In this document: positions 1-8,642 of the stretch, piece by piece
Numbering within the stretch: the stretch's first letter is position 1
How the letters are laid out: each line of letters opens with the position of its first letter
DNA from: an uncultured Bacteroidales bacterium
Lineage (GTDB): Bacteria; Bacteroidota; Bacteroidia; Bacteroidales; Muribaculaceae
Reading direction: 5' to 3'
Assembly (NCBI GenBank): GCA_949123685.1
Contig: CASBHZ010000007.1
Span: 1 to 63,001 of the forward strand
DNA: 63,001 nt
The notes under the pieces: model-generated
What the model saw: the letters and a program-made list of their open reading frames with translations, nothing else
The model's database searches: none
What the model was told of the DNA's origin: nothing
Translations under genes and position numbers: made by a program

Positions 1-46
1 AGATACTATCGCGTGACTGGAGTTCAGACGTGTGCTCTTCCGATCT
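1..46 (+). other. Illumina i7-side adapter (non-genomic)
   Basis: Positions 13-46 match the standard TruSeq read-2 adapter, beginning GTGACTGGAGTTC and ending GCTCTTCCGATCT. The preceding eight bases, ACTATCGC (5-12), sit where the i7 index belongs, and AGAT (1-4) is the end of the P7 primer. This is library sequence left on the contig end and should be trimmed. Genomic sequence starts at about 47. Confidence 0.97.
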
Positions 47-100
47 CGAATGGATCTACCAGGATTATATATTGTCAATGGAAGGAAAGTAATAAAGTAA
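47..100 (+). CDS. C-terminal fragment of a secreted protein with a type IX sorting signal
   Basis: Seventeen codons run in frame from the adapter junction to TAA at 98-100. The last residues read LPGLYIVNGRKVIK. This is the typical end of a Bacteroidota C-terminal sorting domain (Por secretion tail), where a G-[IL]-Y-I-V-N-G-[RK]-K-V strand is followed by a short basic end. Such proteins cross the outer membrane by the type IX system and are attached to or released from the surface. The rest of the gene, and so its function, lies off the contig. A hairpin terminator follows at 111-148. The identification rests on this short motif alone. Confidence 0.6.
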   Translation, partial: RMDLPGLYIVNGRKVIK

Positions 101-110
101 TAGATCATGT

Positions 111-148
111 GTAGCAGGAGTGAAATCAGAATTTTCCACTCCTGTTAC
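111..148 (+). terminator. Hairpin terminator of the truncated upstream gene
   Basis: Inverted repeat with arms 111-122 and 137-148 (GTAGCAGGAGTG and CACTCCTGTTAC, one G-T pair), a 14-nt loop and an AT-rich downstream tract. It lies 10 nt after the stop of the truncated gene and separates it from the LacI transcript. Confidence 0.7.
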
Positions 149-185
149 ATTATATTATACATATGTTTTGATTAATTTGCAAATG

Positions 186-214
186 TTAGAAGCTTAGACT
201 GGGTCTGCTTCTAA
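186..214. promoter_or_regulatory. Imperfect dyad at the lacI-type promoter
   Basis: TTAGAAGC (186-193) and GCTTCTAA (207-214) pair perfectly. AGAC (196-199) and GTCT (203-206) pair inside them, with a 2-nt bulge and a TGG loop. The dyad sits where the -33 region of the promoter at 225-232 should be, so it may be an operator. It is not followed by a T-run, so a terminator is less likely. It does not resemble the AACGTT repeats at 1423-1459. Confidence 0.35.
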
Positions 215-224
215 AAATTTATCT

Positions 225-232
225 TATATTTG
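225..232 (+). promoter_or_regulatory. -7 promoter element of the LacI-type gene
   Basis: TATATTTG fits the Bacteroidota primary-sigma -7 consensus TAnnTTTG. It lies 83 nt before the start codon. No clear -33 TTTG is seen at the usual 19-21 nt spacing; the dyad at 186-214 covers that area. The leader contains a 7-bp hairpin at 247-275. Confidence 0.5.
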
Positions 233-315
233 TAAAAAATTAGGGATATGGAGCCAAACTCATTTCAACTCCATACTCTTAATGATCCGATAAACTTCTT
301 TAAAATCGCATTGCC

Positions 316-1332
316 ATGAATAATCATGTAACGATAAAAGACATTGCAAAAGCTCTCGGAATCTCAACATCTACAGTTTCCCGTGCACTCTCAGATGCAT
401 GGGATATCAAACGCGAAACCAGGGATCAGGTATTGGCAATGGCTAAGCAACTTAATTACAGGCCAAACATAAACGCAAAAAATCTTCAGAACAAACGCAG
501 TGGGACCATTGGAATAATTATTCCTGAATTTGTGGGTAGTTTCTTTCCAAATGTCTTGATGGGAATACAAGAAATACTGAATGAGCATAAATACCATATG
601 ATCATTACCCAAAGCAGCGAAAACCGAAGGCAGGAACTCGAAAACCTAAACCTCCTTCAGGAACACATGGTAGACGGAATAATGATGTCAATTACTATAG
701 AAGGCGGCAACGAGGATACGTATAATGAAATTATTGAAAGGGGGCTACCTATGATATTTTTTAACCGCTGCCCCAAAAACGTAAGAGCATCAAAAGTGCT
801 TATTGACGATTGCCTAATGGCTGAAAAAGCGGTTGAACACCTTATTTCAACAGGCAGGAGAAATATTTACCATTTCATGGGACCCGAAAACCTTGAGGTT
901 ACAAGCAAACGGGCACAAGGATTCAGGAACGTGCTCGAACGTAACGGGATTAACCCGGCAGGAAAAATCATTCCCTCCGGAATATTCATAAAAGACGGAC
1001 AGTTCGCCATGTCCAAGATGCTGGCAGAGGGTGGAGAAATGCCGGATGCCGTTTTCTGTTTTAACGACCCTGTTGCAATCGGAGTGATGAAAGCATTAAA
1101 AAATAACGACATCAAAGTTCCGGATCAAATTGCAATAACCGGCTTCAGCGAGGGATCCATGGCTACCGTTGTTGAACCTCAACTGACATCCGTATTACAG
1201 CCAATGAAAGAAATGGGAAGGCAAGCGGCACAACTCATGATTGATCAATTGAAGTCAGAACGCAAGCTTTCACCCAAAACTATTTGCCTTGATGCCACCC
1301 TTAACATACGGGAATCTTCAATCACCGCATGA
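316..1332 (+). CDS. LacI family transcriptional regulator
   Basis: A 338-residue DNA-binding regulator of LacI/GalR type and usual length. Residues 5-50 form the helix-turn-helix (TIKDIAKALGISTSTVSRAL) and hinge, where LacI proteins bind a palindromic operator with a central CG. Residues about 60-335 are the periplasmic-binding-protein-like sensor domain (GTIGIIIPEF; DAVFCFNDPVAIGV; ITGFSEG). The gene lies directly before the PUL on the same strand, separated by a terminator. Two AACGTT-centred repeats at 1423-1459, before the symporter, are the obvious candidate targets. PULs more often use hybrid two-component, SusR-like or ECF-sigma/anti-sigma regulators, so LacI control is a minority arrangement. 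The inducer is unknown. Family sure; regulation of this PUL is inferred from position. Confidence 0.93.
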   Translation: MNNHVTIKDIAKALGISTSTVSRALSDAWDIKRETRDQVLAMAKQLNYRPNINAKNLQNKRSGTIGIIIPEFVGSFFPNVLMGIQEILNEHKYHMIITQSSENRRQELENLNLLQEHMVDGIMMSITIEGGNEDTYNEIIERGLPMIFFNRCPKNVRASKVLIDDCLMAEKAVEHLISTGRRNIYHFMGPENLEVTSKRAQGFRNVLERNGINPAGKIIPSGIFIKDGQFAMSKMLAEGGEMPDAVFCFNDPVAIGVMKALKNNDIKVPDQIAITGFSEGSMATVVEPQLTSVLQPMKEMGRQAAQLMIDQLKSERKLSPKTICLDATLNIRESSITA

Positions 1333-1364
1333 TAATAATACCCAATTGATAAGGAAGAACATTT

Positions 1365-1394
1365 GACCGCATTGTTACGAATCACAATGCGGTC
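1365..1394 (+). terminator. Terminator after the LacI-type gene
   Basis: Perfect 10-bp inverted repeat, GACCGCATTG (1365-1374) and CAATGCGGTC (1385-1394), with a 10-nt loop, followed by TTCTTA. It separates the regulator transcript from the PUL operon. Confidence 0.75.
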
Positions 1395-1422
1395 TTCTTA
1401 GTTTATAAAACAGTTTAAATTC

Positions 1423-1459
1423 CGAAAACGTTCCCGAAAATATTTCGAAAACGTTCCCG
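1423..1459. promoter_or_regulatory. Tandem LacI-type operator candidates
   Basis: The 14-mer CGAAAACGTTCCCG occurs twice, at 1423-1436 and 1446-1459, 23 bp apart. Each copy is a near-palindrome centred on AACGTT with flanking CG, the form expected of LacI/GalR operators. Between them lies a further small palindrome, CGAAAATATTTCG (1435-1447). From the -7 box at 1504 the two centres fall near -65 and -88, upstream of the promoter core. That position would suit activation or looping better than simple blocking. Confidence 0.6.
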
Positions 1460-1503
1460 CTAATTTTTATGTAAGTTTACGTAAATCACTTTCTTATATT
1501 CCT

Positions 1504-1511
1504 TATATTTG
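1504..1511 (+). promoter_or_regulatory. -7 promoter element of the PUL operon
   Basis: TATATTTG matches TAnnTTTG and lies 29 nt before the symporter start codon. The best -33 candidate, TTTAC at 1476-1480, is spaced a little too far upstream, so the promoter may be weak and need an activator. Confidence 0.5.
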
Positions 1512-1540
1512 CATTAAACTTAAAATATATACCTGAAAAA

Positions 1541-3187
1541 ATGAGCAATATCGACCTAATCACAATCGCGATTTTCTCAATTGGAGTGCTGCTCACCGGA
1601 GTTGCATTTTCAAGAACGGGAAGAAACATGAAAAGTTTCTTCGCAGGAGGAGGCAACATGCCATGGGGCATGAGCGGACTCTCTCTCTTTATGGGATTTT
1701 TCTCGGCAGGCACTTTTGTTGTCTGGGGTTCAATCGCCTATTCCTACGGAATAGTGTCTGTCATGATTCAGCTGACAATGGCAGTGGCTGGATTCATTGT
1801 CGGAACATGGATAGCACCGAAATGGCAACAGACACATTGTCTCACTGCCGCATCATATATCAGAGAGCGTCTCGGAATAAACGTTCAAAAATTCTATACT
1901 TATATTTTCTTGATAGTATCCGTATTCACAACCGGTAGCTTTCTATATCCGGTAGCCAAGATTGTTGAAGTGTCTGCCGGAATCCCCTTGACTGCTGCAA
2001 TACTTATTCTCGGTGCTTTCAGCATGATATACGTGTCAATAGGAGGATTGAGAGGTGTTGTTGTCACAGATGTCCTTCAATTTGTCATATTGTTTTCTGC
2101 CGTGGCAATAGTGGTTCCTCTATCTTTCGAAAAAATAGGTGGTGTATCTTCATTCATGTCAAATGTGCCTGAAGATTTCTTTTTACCGGTGAGAGGAGAA
2201 TACTCCTGGTGGTTTCTCATAGCTTTCTGTATATATAACTCATTCTTCTTAGGAGGTAATTGGGCATATGTGCAAAGATATACATCCGTAAAGAGCGCTT
2301 CAGACAGCAGGAAGGCAGGTTGGCTTTTCGGCAGCCTATACCTTGTCAGTTCATTGTTATGGATGATACCACCAATGGTTTATCGTATCCTCGAACCGGG
2401 ACTGAGCGGACTTGACAACGAAAATGCCTATCTACTGATGTGCAAAGAGGCAATGCCCGCCGGTTTACTTGGCCTGATGCTCGGCGGCATGATATTCGCT
2501 ACGGCAAGTTCATTGAATGCAACTTTAAACATCTCTGCCGGCGTATTCACAAACGATATTTTCAAAAGGATGGTTCCAGGCGCGTCAGACAAGTCGCTTA
2601 TGGTAGTGGCAAGGGTCTCGACCTTAGGTTTCGGCATCCTGGCACTGGTTGTAGCATTGCTTGTAAAAAGCATGGGCGGGATCGTAAATGTGGTCATCAG
2701 TGTTGCCGCACTGACAGGAGTTCCCATCTACCTTCCCGTGATATGGTCCCTATTCAGTAAGAGACAGAATGCAAGATCAGTATTGAGTGTGACTCTGATA
2801 AGCCTTGCAGTCAACCTTTTCTTCAAATTTGTGACACCATTGTTCGGGTTTTCACTTAGCCGAGGATGTGAGATGGGAATAGGCGCATTCGTTCCGGTGC
2901 TTCTGCTTATTATTACAGAAGCTGTATTAATTGCCCGCAAATATGAAGATCCTCGATACAATACATATAAAGGTATTGTAAGAAAACAGGAGATAACAGA
3001 CGAAAAATCAATACAAACAGGAAAAGAAACAAATAATTTCACACGCAGGGTGCTTGGACTCAGCATTGCTTCTGCCGGACTCCTTATTACGGTGCTTGGA
3101 GCAATAGCGGACTCTTCCGGATATATACCCGTATGCGCGGGAATTATAGTGTTAACAACAGGTTTAATCATAAGGTATAAAAAATAG
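1541..3187 (+). CDS. Sodium:solute symporter (SSS family)
   Basis: A 548-residue inner-membrane transporter of the SSS family (LeuT fold), which imports sugars, uronates or other small solutes with Na+. About 13 hydrophobic segments are visible from residue 5 to the C-terminus. Family-typical stretches include the loop SRTGRNMKSFFAGGGNMPWG (about 25-44) and SIGGLRGVVVTDVLQF in the middle. It starts 29 nt after a -7 promoter box and 81 nt after the tandem operators. The FAD oxidoreductase gene follows after only 2 nt, so the two are probably co-translated. By context it imports the small product released in the periplasm by the other PUL enzymes. Family sure, substrate not readable from sequence. 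Confidence 0.88.
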   Translation: MSNIDLITIAIFSIGVLLTGVAFSRTGRNMKSFFAGGGNMPWGMSGLSLFMGFFSAGTFVVWGSIAYSYGIVSVMIQLTMAVAGFIVGTWIAPKWQQTHCLTAASYIRERLGINVQKFYTYIFLIVSVFTTGSFLYPVAKIVEVSAGIPLTAAILILGAFSMIYVSIGGLRGVVVTDVLQFVILFSAVAIVVPLSFEKIGGVSSFMSNVPEDFFLPVRGEYSWWFLIAFCIYNSFFLGGNWAYVQRYTSVKSASDSRKAGWLFGSLYLVSSLLWMIPPMVYRILEPGLSGLDNENAYLLMCKEAMPAGLLGLMLGGMIFATASSLNATLNISAGVFTNDIFKRMVPGASDKSLMVVARVSTLGFGILALVVALLVKSMGGIVNVVISVAALTGVPIYLPVIWSLFSKRQNARSVLSVTLISLAVNLFFKFVTPLFGFSLSRGCEMGIGAFVPVLLLIITEAVLIARKYEDPRYNTYKGIVRKQEITDEKSIQTGKETNNFTRRVLGLSIASAGLLITVLGAIADSSGYIPVCAGIIVLTTGLIIRYKK

Positions 3188-3189
3188 AT

Positions 3190-5478
3190 ATGAACAGTCA
3201 AGGATTTGTTGCCTCCAGAGCCATACGCAGGTTAAAAATCGAAAGCGACATTGTAGTTGTAGGTGGCGGACTAACGGGAGTATGCTGTGCGTTAAGTGCA
3301 GCCCGAAGAGGTTCAAAAGTTGTTCTTGTGCAGGATCGCCCCGTACTTGGCGGTAATGCTTCAAGCGAAGTGAGATTATGGGCGCTGGGAGCGACCTCAC
3401 ACATGGGGAACAACAACAGATGGTCGAGAGAAGGAGGCATAATCAACGAGATCATGACAGAAAACGTGTATCGAAACAAAGAAGGGAATCCGGTCGTATT
3501 CGACACCGTCCTTCTTGATCTTGTTCTGGCAGAATCCAACATAACCCTGCTTCTTAATACTATCGTCTATAAGGTAAAAAAGTCTGCCGACGACTTGATT
3601 GATCATGTTGTGGCATATAACCCCATAAACGAAACCAGATACCTTATCAACGGACAATTTTATGCAGACTGCAGCGGAGACGGCATTGTCGGGTATCTGT
3701 CCGGAGCCCCTTTCAGAATGGGATCCGAGGATAAAAATGTTTATGGTGAAAGATTTTCACCCGACAAAGAAACTTATGGTGAACTCCTGGGACACACTAT
3801 TCTTTTCTACATGAAAGACACAGGCAGACCTATAAAATATATTGCACCGGAATTTGCCTTGAAAGATGTAGAGAAGCACATAAGCAAAATACAAAACACC
3901 GAGTATTTTTCTATTCATCACCATGGATGCAAATATTGGTGGATCGAATATGGCGGCAGACTTGACACTATCCATGATTCGGAACATATAAAACATGAAC
4001 TCTGGAAAGTTGTGTACGGCATCTGGAACTACATTAAAAATTCAGGAAAATTTCCTGAGATGGATACCTATACACTCGAATGGGTAGGGACAATACCCGG
4101 TAAAAGGGAGTCACGAAGAATGCTCGGCATGTACACCCTTACACAGCAGGACATCATCGAACAGCACTCCCACTACGATGCCGTGGCATACGGAGGATGG
4201 GCAATTGACCTTCATCCTTCCAATGGAGTTTATGCTGACGGGAGAGCATGCAACCAATGGCATTCCAAGGGTGTTTATCAGATTCCTTACCGCTGCTATC
4301 TGGGTAGCCATATCAAGAATCTGATGTTTGGAGGGAGAATCATTAGTTCCTCACATGTGGCAAACGGCTCCACACGTGTCATGTGCACTTCTGCATGTGG
4401 CGGACAGGCTGTCGGCACAGCGTTATCGTTATGTATAAAAAATGGTTTGACTCCGATGGATTATGTTAATCCTGAAAAAATAGGTGAACTTCAACAGGCT
4501 CTTATAAATGATGGGCAATATATACCCGGAATCGAATTGAACAATAATCAGAACTTACTACATGCGGCTGAGATATCGCCTTCAAGCACATTCCGTTTCT
4601 CAGGTTACAAGCCCAACGGAGAGTGGCAACGCCTGACATTCTCGACAGCAGCTCTATTCCCCATAAAAGGGGAAATGCCTGAAATCGGAATGAGTGTCAA
4701 GGCAACAGAAGAGACTACCCTCAGGATTGAACTCCGGAAATCGTCGAGAAAAGGCGGATACACTCCCGACATAATTCTTGAACACATAAACCTGCCTATA
4801 CACGAAGGGTCACAGGAGATTAAATTCAAATTTGAGTCATCTTTCGCAGAAAGTGAATATATATTCGTATGCTTCATGGCAAATAAACACATATATATTC
4901 CTCTCAGTGACTGCCTTGTGACCGGAACTACGACTGTCCTGAATCAGATAAACCTCGCTGTCTCCAATCTGGGCAGGCAAGATCCACCGGAAGAAATAGG
5001 TATTGACAGTTTTGAATTTTGGTGTCCGGAAAGGAGACCGAAAGGTAAAAATATCGCATTCACCCTGAATCCTCCACAAGCGATCTTCTCAAAAGAATTG
5101 CTCTCAAACGGATATATGCGCCCATTCAGTTCAACCAACGCTTGGGCACCGGAATTGGATGATAAGGATCCTCACATATCATTAAAATGGGATGAGGAAC
5201 AGGTCATCAGCAACCTGACTTTATATTTTGATACAGATTTCGACCATGCTATGGAAACTGTGCAAATGGGACACTCCGAACACATTATGCCATATTGCAT
5301 CAGAAAATACAAAGTATCCAATGCCGATGGTGTAATTTTGGCTGAAACAGATTCAAATTATCAAACAATAAATACAATTAAATTCAGCAATCCGGTTAAG
5401 ACTTCAAGACTTAATATACATATAGATAAACCAGAAGTTCACACTCCGGCTGCTCTATTTCATATCGTAATCAAGTAA
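3190..5478 (+). CDS. FAD-dependent oxidoreductase with C-terminal beta domains
   Basis: A 762-residue protein. Residues 20-50 form a Rossmann dinucleotide-binding fold (DIVVVGGGLTGVCCAL, with G25, G27 and G30). It is followed by the GGNASSE motif at 54-60 and a second FAD motif, ADCSGDGIVG, near 158-167, which place it in the FAD_oxidored (PF12831) group. Residues about 450-762 are not flavoprotein and look like two beta-sandwich modules; the last resembles a discoidin-like domain. Database relatives are often labelled xanthan lyase, which seems unjustified. There is no signal peptide, so it should act in the cytoplasm, fed by the symporter encoded 2 nt upstream. A role in oxidising an imported sugar or glycoside is inference; the reaction is unknown. 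SusC starts 9 nt downstream. Confidence 0.82.
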   Translation: MNSQGFVASRAIRRLKIESDIVVVGGGLTGVCCALSAARRGSKVVLVQDRPVLGGNASSEVRLWALGATSHMGNNNRWSREGGIINEIMTENVYRNKEGNPVVFDTVLLDLVLAESNITLLLNTIVYKVKKSADDLIDHVVAYNPINETRYLINGQFYADCSGDGIVGYLSGAPFRMGSEDKNVYGERFSPDKETYGELLGHTILFYMKDTGRPIKYIAPEFALKDVEKHISKIQNTEYFSIHHHGCKYWWIEYGGRLDTIHDSEHIKHELWKVVYGIWNYIKNSGKFPEMDTYTLEWVGTIPGKRESRRMLGMYTLTQQDIIEQHSHYDAVAYGGWAIDLHPSNGVYADGRACNQWHSKGVYQIPYRCYLGSHIKNLMFGGRIISSSHVANGSTRVMCTSACGGQAVGTALSLCIKNGLTPMDYVNPEKIGELQQALINDGQYIPGIELNNNQNLLHAAEISPSSTFRFSGYKPNGEWQRLTFSTAALFPIKGEMPEIGMSVKATEETTLRIELRKSSRKGGYTPDIILEHINLPIHEGSQEIKFKFESSFAESEYIFVCFMANKHIYIPLSDCLVTGTTTVLNQINLAVSNLGRQDPPEEIGIDSFEFWCPERRPKGKNIAFTLNPPQAIFSKELLSNGYMRPFSSTNAWAPELDDKDPHISLKWDEEQVISNLTLYFDTDFDHAMETVQMGHSEHIMPYCIRKYKVSNADGVILAETDSNYQTINTIKFSNPVKTSRLNIHIDKPEVHTPAALFHIVIK

Positions 5479-5487
5479 TAACTTCAT

Positions 5488-8400
5488 ATGAAAACCTTTC
5501 TGACATCAAAATTGGCGATAAACCTGACAAGCATACTGTTACTGGCATTATTTGCCAATATAAGCATGTATGCGCAGGCTTTTAATAAATATAAAGGAAT
5601 CGTTGTCGATTATGACGACGGAGAACCGGTAATAGGCGCTATCATCGCTGTAAAAGGTGAGAAAACGTCAATGCTCACAGACATTAATGGGGAGTTTACC
5701 ATCATGTCCGATAAACCGGAGCTGACAATCGAGATTCGTTCTGTCGGATACAACCCGATTACGACAACAATATCTTACAAGAAAACCAATAACATCCGCA
5801 TGCGGACAAGTTCGGATCTCCTTAATGAAGTTGTAGTTGTCGGTTACGGCACCACCACACGCAAGGACGTTACAGGAGCCGTGGCAAAGGTCGATGTAAA
5901 AGAGATGCAGAAATCGCCTGTATCAAACTTCGAAGAAGCTCTTGCCGGACGAGTGGCAGGAGTGCAGTCCACAAGTAGCGACGGACAGCCGGGCAGCGAC
6001 CTTAATATCGTGATCCGCGGCAATAATTCCGTGACACAAAGCAACGCCCCCCTATATGTCGTAGACGGATTTCCTCTCGAGACCTCTGTCGGCAACGTAT
6101 TGAATCCGGAAGAAATAGAATCAATGGAAATCTTAAAGGACGCATCGGCAACAGCCATCTATGGTGCACGCGGAGCAAACGGCGTAATTTTGATCACTAC
6201 GAAAAAAGGGAAAGTTGGCAAGCCGGTGGTTATGTATAACGTATATATGGGAGTACAACAGGCAGTAAAGAAACAGGAAATGCTCGACCCATATGAGTTT
6301 GTTAAGTATCAACTTGATGTAAACCCTACATTATACTCTTCAATGTATCTTGGCTCCCAGAAAACCCTCGAAGACTATCGCAATGAAAAGGGAATAAACT
6401 GGCAGGACGAAGTGCTTCGCAATGCTTTTGTCATGAACCATAACCTGTCTGTAAGGGGAGGAAGCGAAAATACTAAATATTCAATTTCGGGAAGTGTGGT
6501 GCATCAAGACGGCGTAATTCTTAACAGCGGTTACCGTAAATACCAGGGACGATTGAATCTTGAGCAGAACCTTAGCAGGAAGATAAAAGTCGGACTGAAT
6601 CTCAATTATACGTACAATAAAAAATTCGGCACAATAGCAGCCGAACAAAACGCTTCTCCAACGGCAAGCATCATGTACAGCATGTGGGGATATCGTCCCG
6701 TAGGATCATTATGGCAAGAAGACCTTATGAACGACCTCTATGATGACTCCCTTGATCCATCGCGCGATTACAGAATAAACCCTGTAATGGCAGCAACAAA
6801 TGAGCACAACCCCATGCACACGTCAACATTTATTGCAAATGCATATTTCCAATATAAGATTCTTGACAATCTTATATTGAGAATCACAGGAGGATACAAT
6901 AATGTGGATCAACGCAGGGAGATATTCAACAATTCAAATTCACGCCTCGGACACCCGAGAACTAACGAAAAAGTAAACGGGAGCATTACCAATTACGAGC
7001 GAACTAATTTCCTTAACGAAAATACCTTGACGTATAATTTCAAACTCAGGAATGGACACTCACTTAAACTTCTTGGTGGTTTCACTTTGCAGGATTATAG
7101 ATATATGCAGGATGGATTCACATCTATAAATATCCCGAATGAAGAACTTGGCATATCCGGACTTGATGAAGGAACTGTCACAAAAGCTCCGATAACAAGA
7201 ACATCAAATTCACTGATGTCATTCCTTGCCAGGGCTGACTATAACTACAAATCCAAATATATGATGACAATATCCTATCGCGCCGATGGCAGCTCTAAGT
7301 TTCCGAAAGACAATAGGTGGGCTTCATTCCCGTCTGCCGCTATTGCCTGGGGATTCGGTCAAGAAAGTTTCCTCAGAGACATGTCATGGCTCACATCGGG
7401 CAAGCTGCGTCTCGGAGCCGGAGCTACTGGTAACAACAGGGTCAGCGACTACGCCGCGCTCACAAGTCTTGTAATATCACCGACAACAGGTTATTCCGTC
7501 AACAACTCCCCATTGAAAGGCGTAGTACCGTCATCACTCGGAAATCCGGGACTTAAATGGGAAACGACAGTGCAGTATAATGCCGGTATAGATCTTGGAT
7601 TCCTTAATAACAGGATCAGCTTCACTGCGGATTATTATTATAAACACACACGCGATCTCCTTCTGAATGCCACGCTCGCACCTTCTCAGGGTTTCCTCGC
7701 TGCATATAAAAACGTGGGAAGCGTATCCAACAGCGGTCTGGAACTCACGCTGAACACGGTCAACATACAATCCAGCGACTTCACTTGGACCTCGGGATTA
7801 AACATATCCTTCAACCGCAATAAAGTCATTTCCCTAAATGAAGACGAACCATCACTCGCAACCCGTGTCACATGGGGAAACTTCAACAATGCATATCCAT
7901 ATATAGCGATTCCCGGACATCCTATCGCAATGTTCTATGGTTATCTTTTTGACGGCATTTACCAATATGAAGATTTTGACAAGATCGGCAATAATTATGT
8001 GCTTAAACAGGGAATCCCCAACAACGGAAACGATCGTGCCAATATTCAACCTGGTGATATCAGATATCAGGATATAAATGGTGATGGAAAAGTAGATAAC
8101 AATGACCTAACAATTATCGGAAATCCGAATCCTAAATTTATCGGAGGTTTCAATAACAATTTCACATACCGCAATTTCGATCTTACGGTCTTCCTCCAGT
8201 TTTCATATGGTGGTCAGATCATGAATGCCAACAGAATCGAATTTGAAGGAGGAGATCCTACGGCAAGGACTTCACTCAACATGTTCAGCAGCGTAAAAGA
8301 CAGATGGACTCCTGAAAATCCGTCAAACACATTATTCAGAGTGGGTGGTCAGGGACCTACTGCATATTCCGACAGAACTATCGAGGATGGTTCTTATCTA

Positions 8401-8631
8401 AGATTGAAAACAATCACACTGGGCTATACTTTGCCTTCATCATTGACAAGGCGCATAGGAATAAACACATTCAGGATATATGCAGCTGCGCAGAACCTTC
8501 TGACATGGACTTCATATTCCGGCATAGACCCCGAAGTGTCAACATATAACACCGCCTTGACACCGTCTTTCGACTGGTCGGCATATCCTCGTTCAAAATC
8601 AATAACTTTCGGTTTGGAAATATCTTTATAA
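5488..8631 (+). CDS. SusC/RagA family TonB-linked outer-membrane transporter
   Basis: A 1047-residue outer-membrane barrel that imports glycans with its SusD partner, driven by TonB. A signal peptide spans about 1-30 (cleavage near YAQA). A carboxypeptidase-like regulatory domain follows (about 34-110, YKGIVVDYDDGEPVIGA), then the TonB box region NEVVVVGYGTTT (about 113-125), a plug (about 125-235, including LYVVDGFP and a GARGANGVILITTKKG-type end) and the 22-strand barrel. The C-terminus ends in a typical barrel strand, KSITFGLEISL. There is no N-terminal STN domain, which agrees with LacI-type control here rather than an ECF-sigma/anti-sigma pair. The susD gene follows after 11 nt. The transported glycan is unknown. 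Confidence 0.96.
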   Translation: MKTFLTSKLAINLTSILLLALFANISMYAQAFNKYKGIVVDYDDGEPVIGAIIAVKGEKTSMLTDINGEFTIMSDKPELTIEIRSVGYNPITTTISYKKTNNIRMRTSSDLLNEVVVVGYGTTTRKDVTGAVAKVDVKEMQKSPVSNFEEALAGRVAGVQSTSSDGQPGSDLNIVIRGNNSVTQSNAPLYVVDGFPLETSVGNVLNPEEIESMEILKDASATAIYGARGANGVILITTKKGKVGKPVVMYNVYMGVQQAVKKQEMLDPYEFVKYQLDVNPTLYSSMYLGSQKTLEDYRNEKGINWQDEVLRNAFVMNHNLSVRGGSENTKYSISGSVVHQDGVILNSGYRKYQGRLNLEQNLSRKIKVGLNLNYTYNKKFGTIAAEQNASPTASIMYSMWGYRPVGSLWQEDLMNDLYDDSLDPSRDYRINPVMAATNEHNPMHTSTFIANAYFQYKILDNLILRITGGYNNVDQRREIFNNSNSRLGHPRTNEKVNGSITNYERTNFLNENTLTYNFKLRNGHSLKLLGGFTLQDYRYMQDGFTSINIPNEELGISGLDEGTVTKAPITRTSNSLMSFLARADYNYKSKYMMTISYRADGSSKFPKDNRWASFPSAAIAWGFGQESFLRDMSWLTSGKLRLGAGATGNNRVSDYAALTSLVISPTTGYSVNNSPLKGVVPSSLGNPGLKWETTVQYNAGIDLGFLNNRISFTADYYYKHTRDLLLNATLAPSQGFLAAYKNVGSVSNSGLELTLNTVNIQSSDFTWTSGLNISFNRNKVISLNEDEPSLATRVTWGNFNNAYPYIAIPGHPIAMFYGYLFDGIYQYEDFDKIGNNYVLKQGIPNNGNDRANIQPGDIRYQDINGDGKVDNNDLTIIGNPNPKFIGGFNNNFTYRNFDLTVFLQFSYGGQIMNANRIEFEGGDPTARTSLNMFSSVKDRWTPENPSNTLFRVGGQGPTAYSDRTIEDGSYLRLKTITLGYTLPSSLTRRIGINTFRIYAAAQNLLTWTSYSGIDPEVSTYNTALTPSFDWSAYPRSKSITFGLEISL

Positions 8632-8642
8632 ACAAACAGTAT

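Noticed and set aside
1423..1459. Short CRISPR-like direct repeat
   Set aside because: Only two 14-bp copies with a 9-nt gap, no spacers and no cas genes; they fit operators much better.
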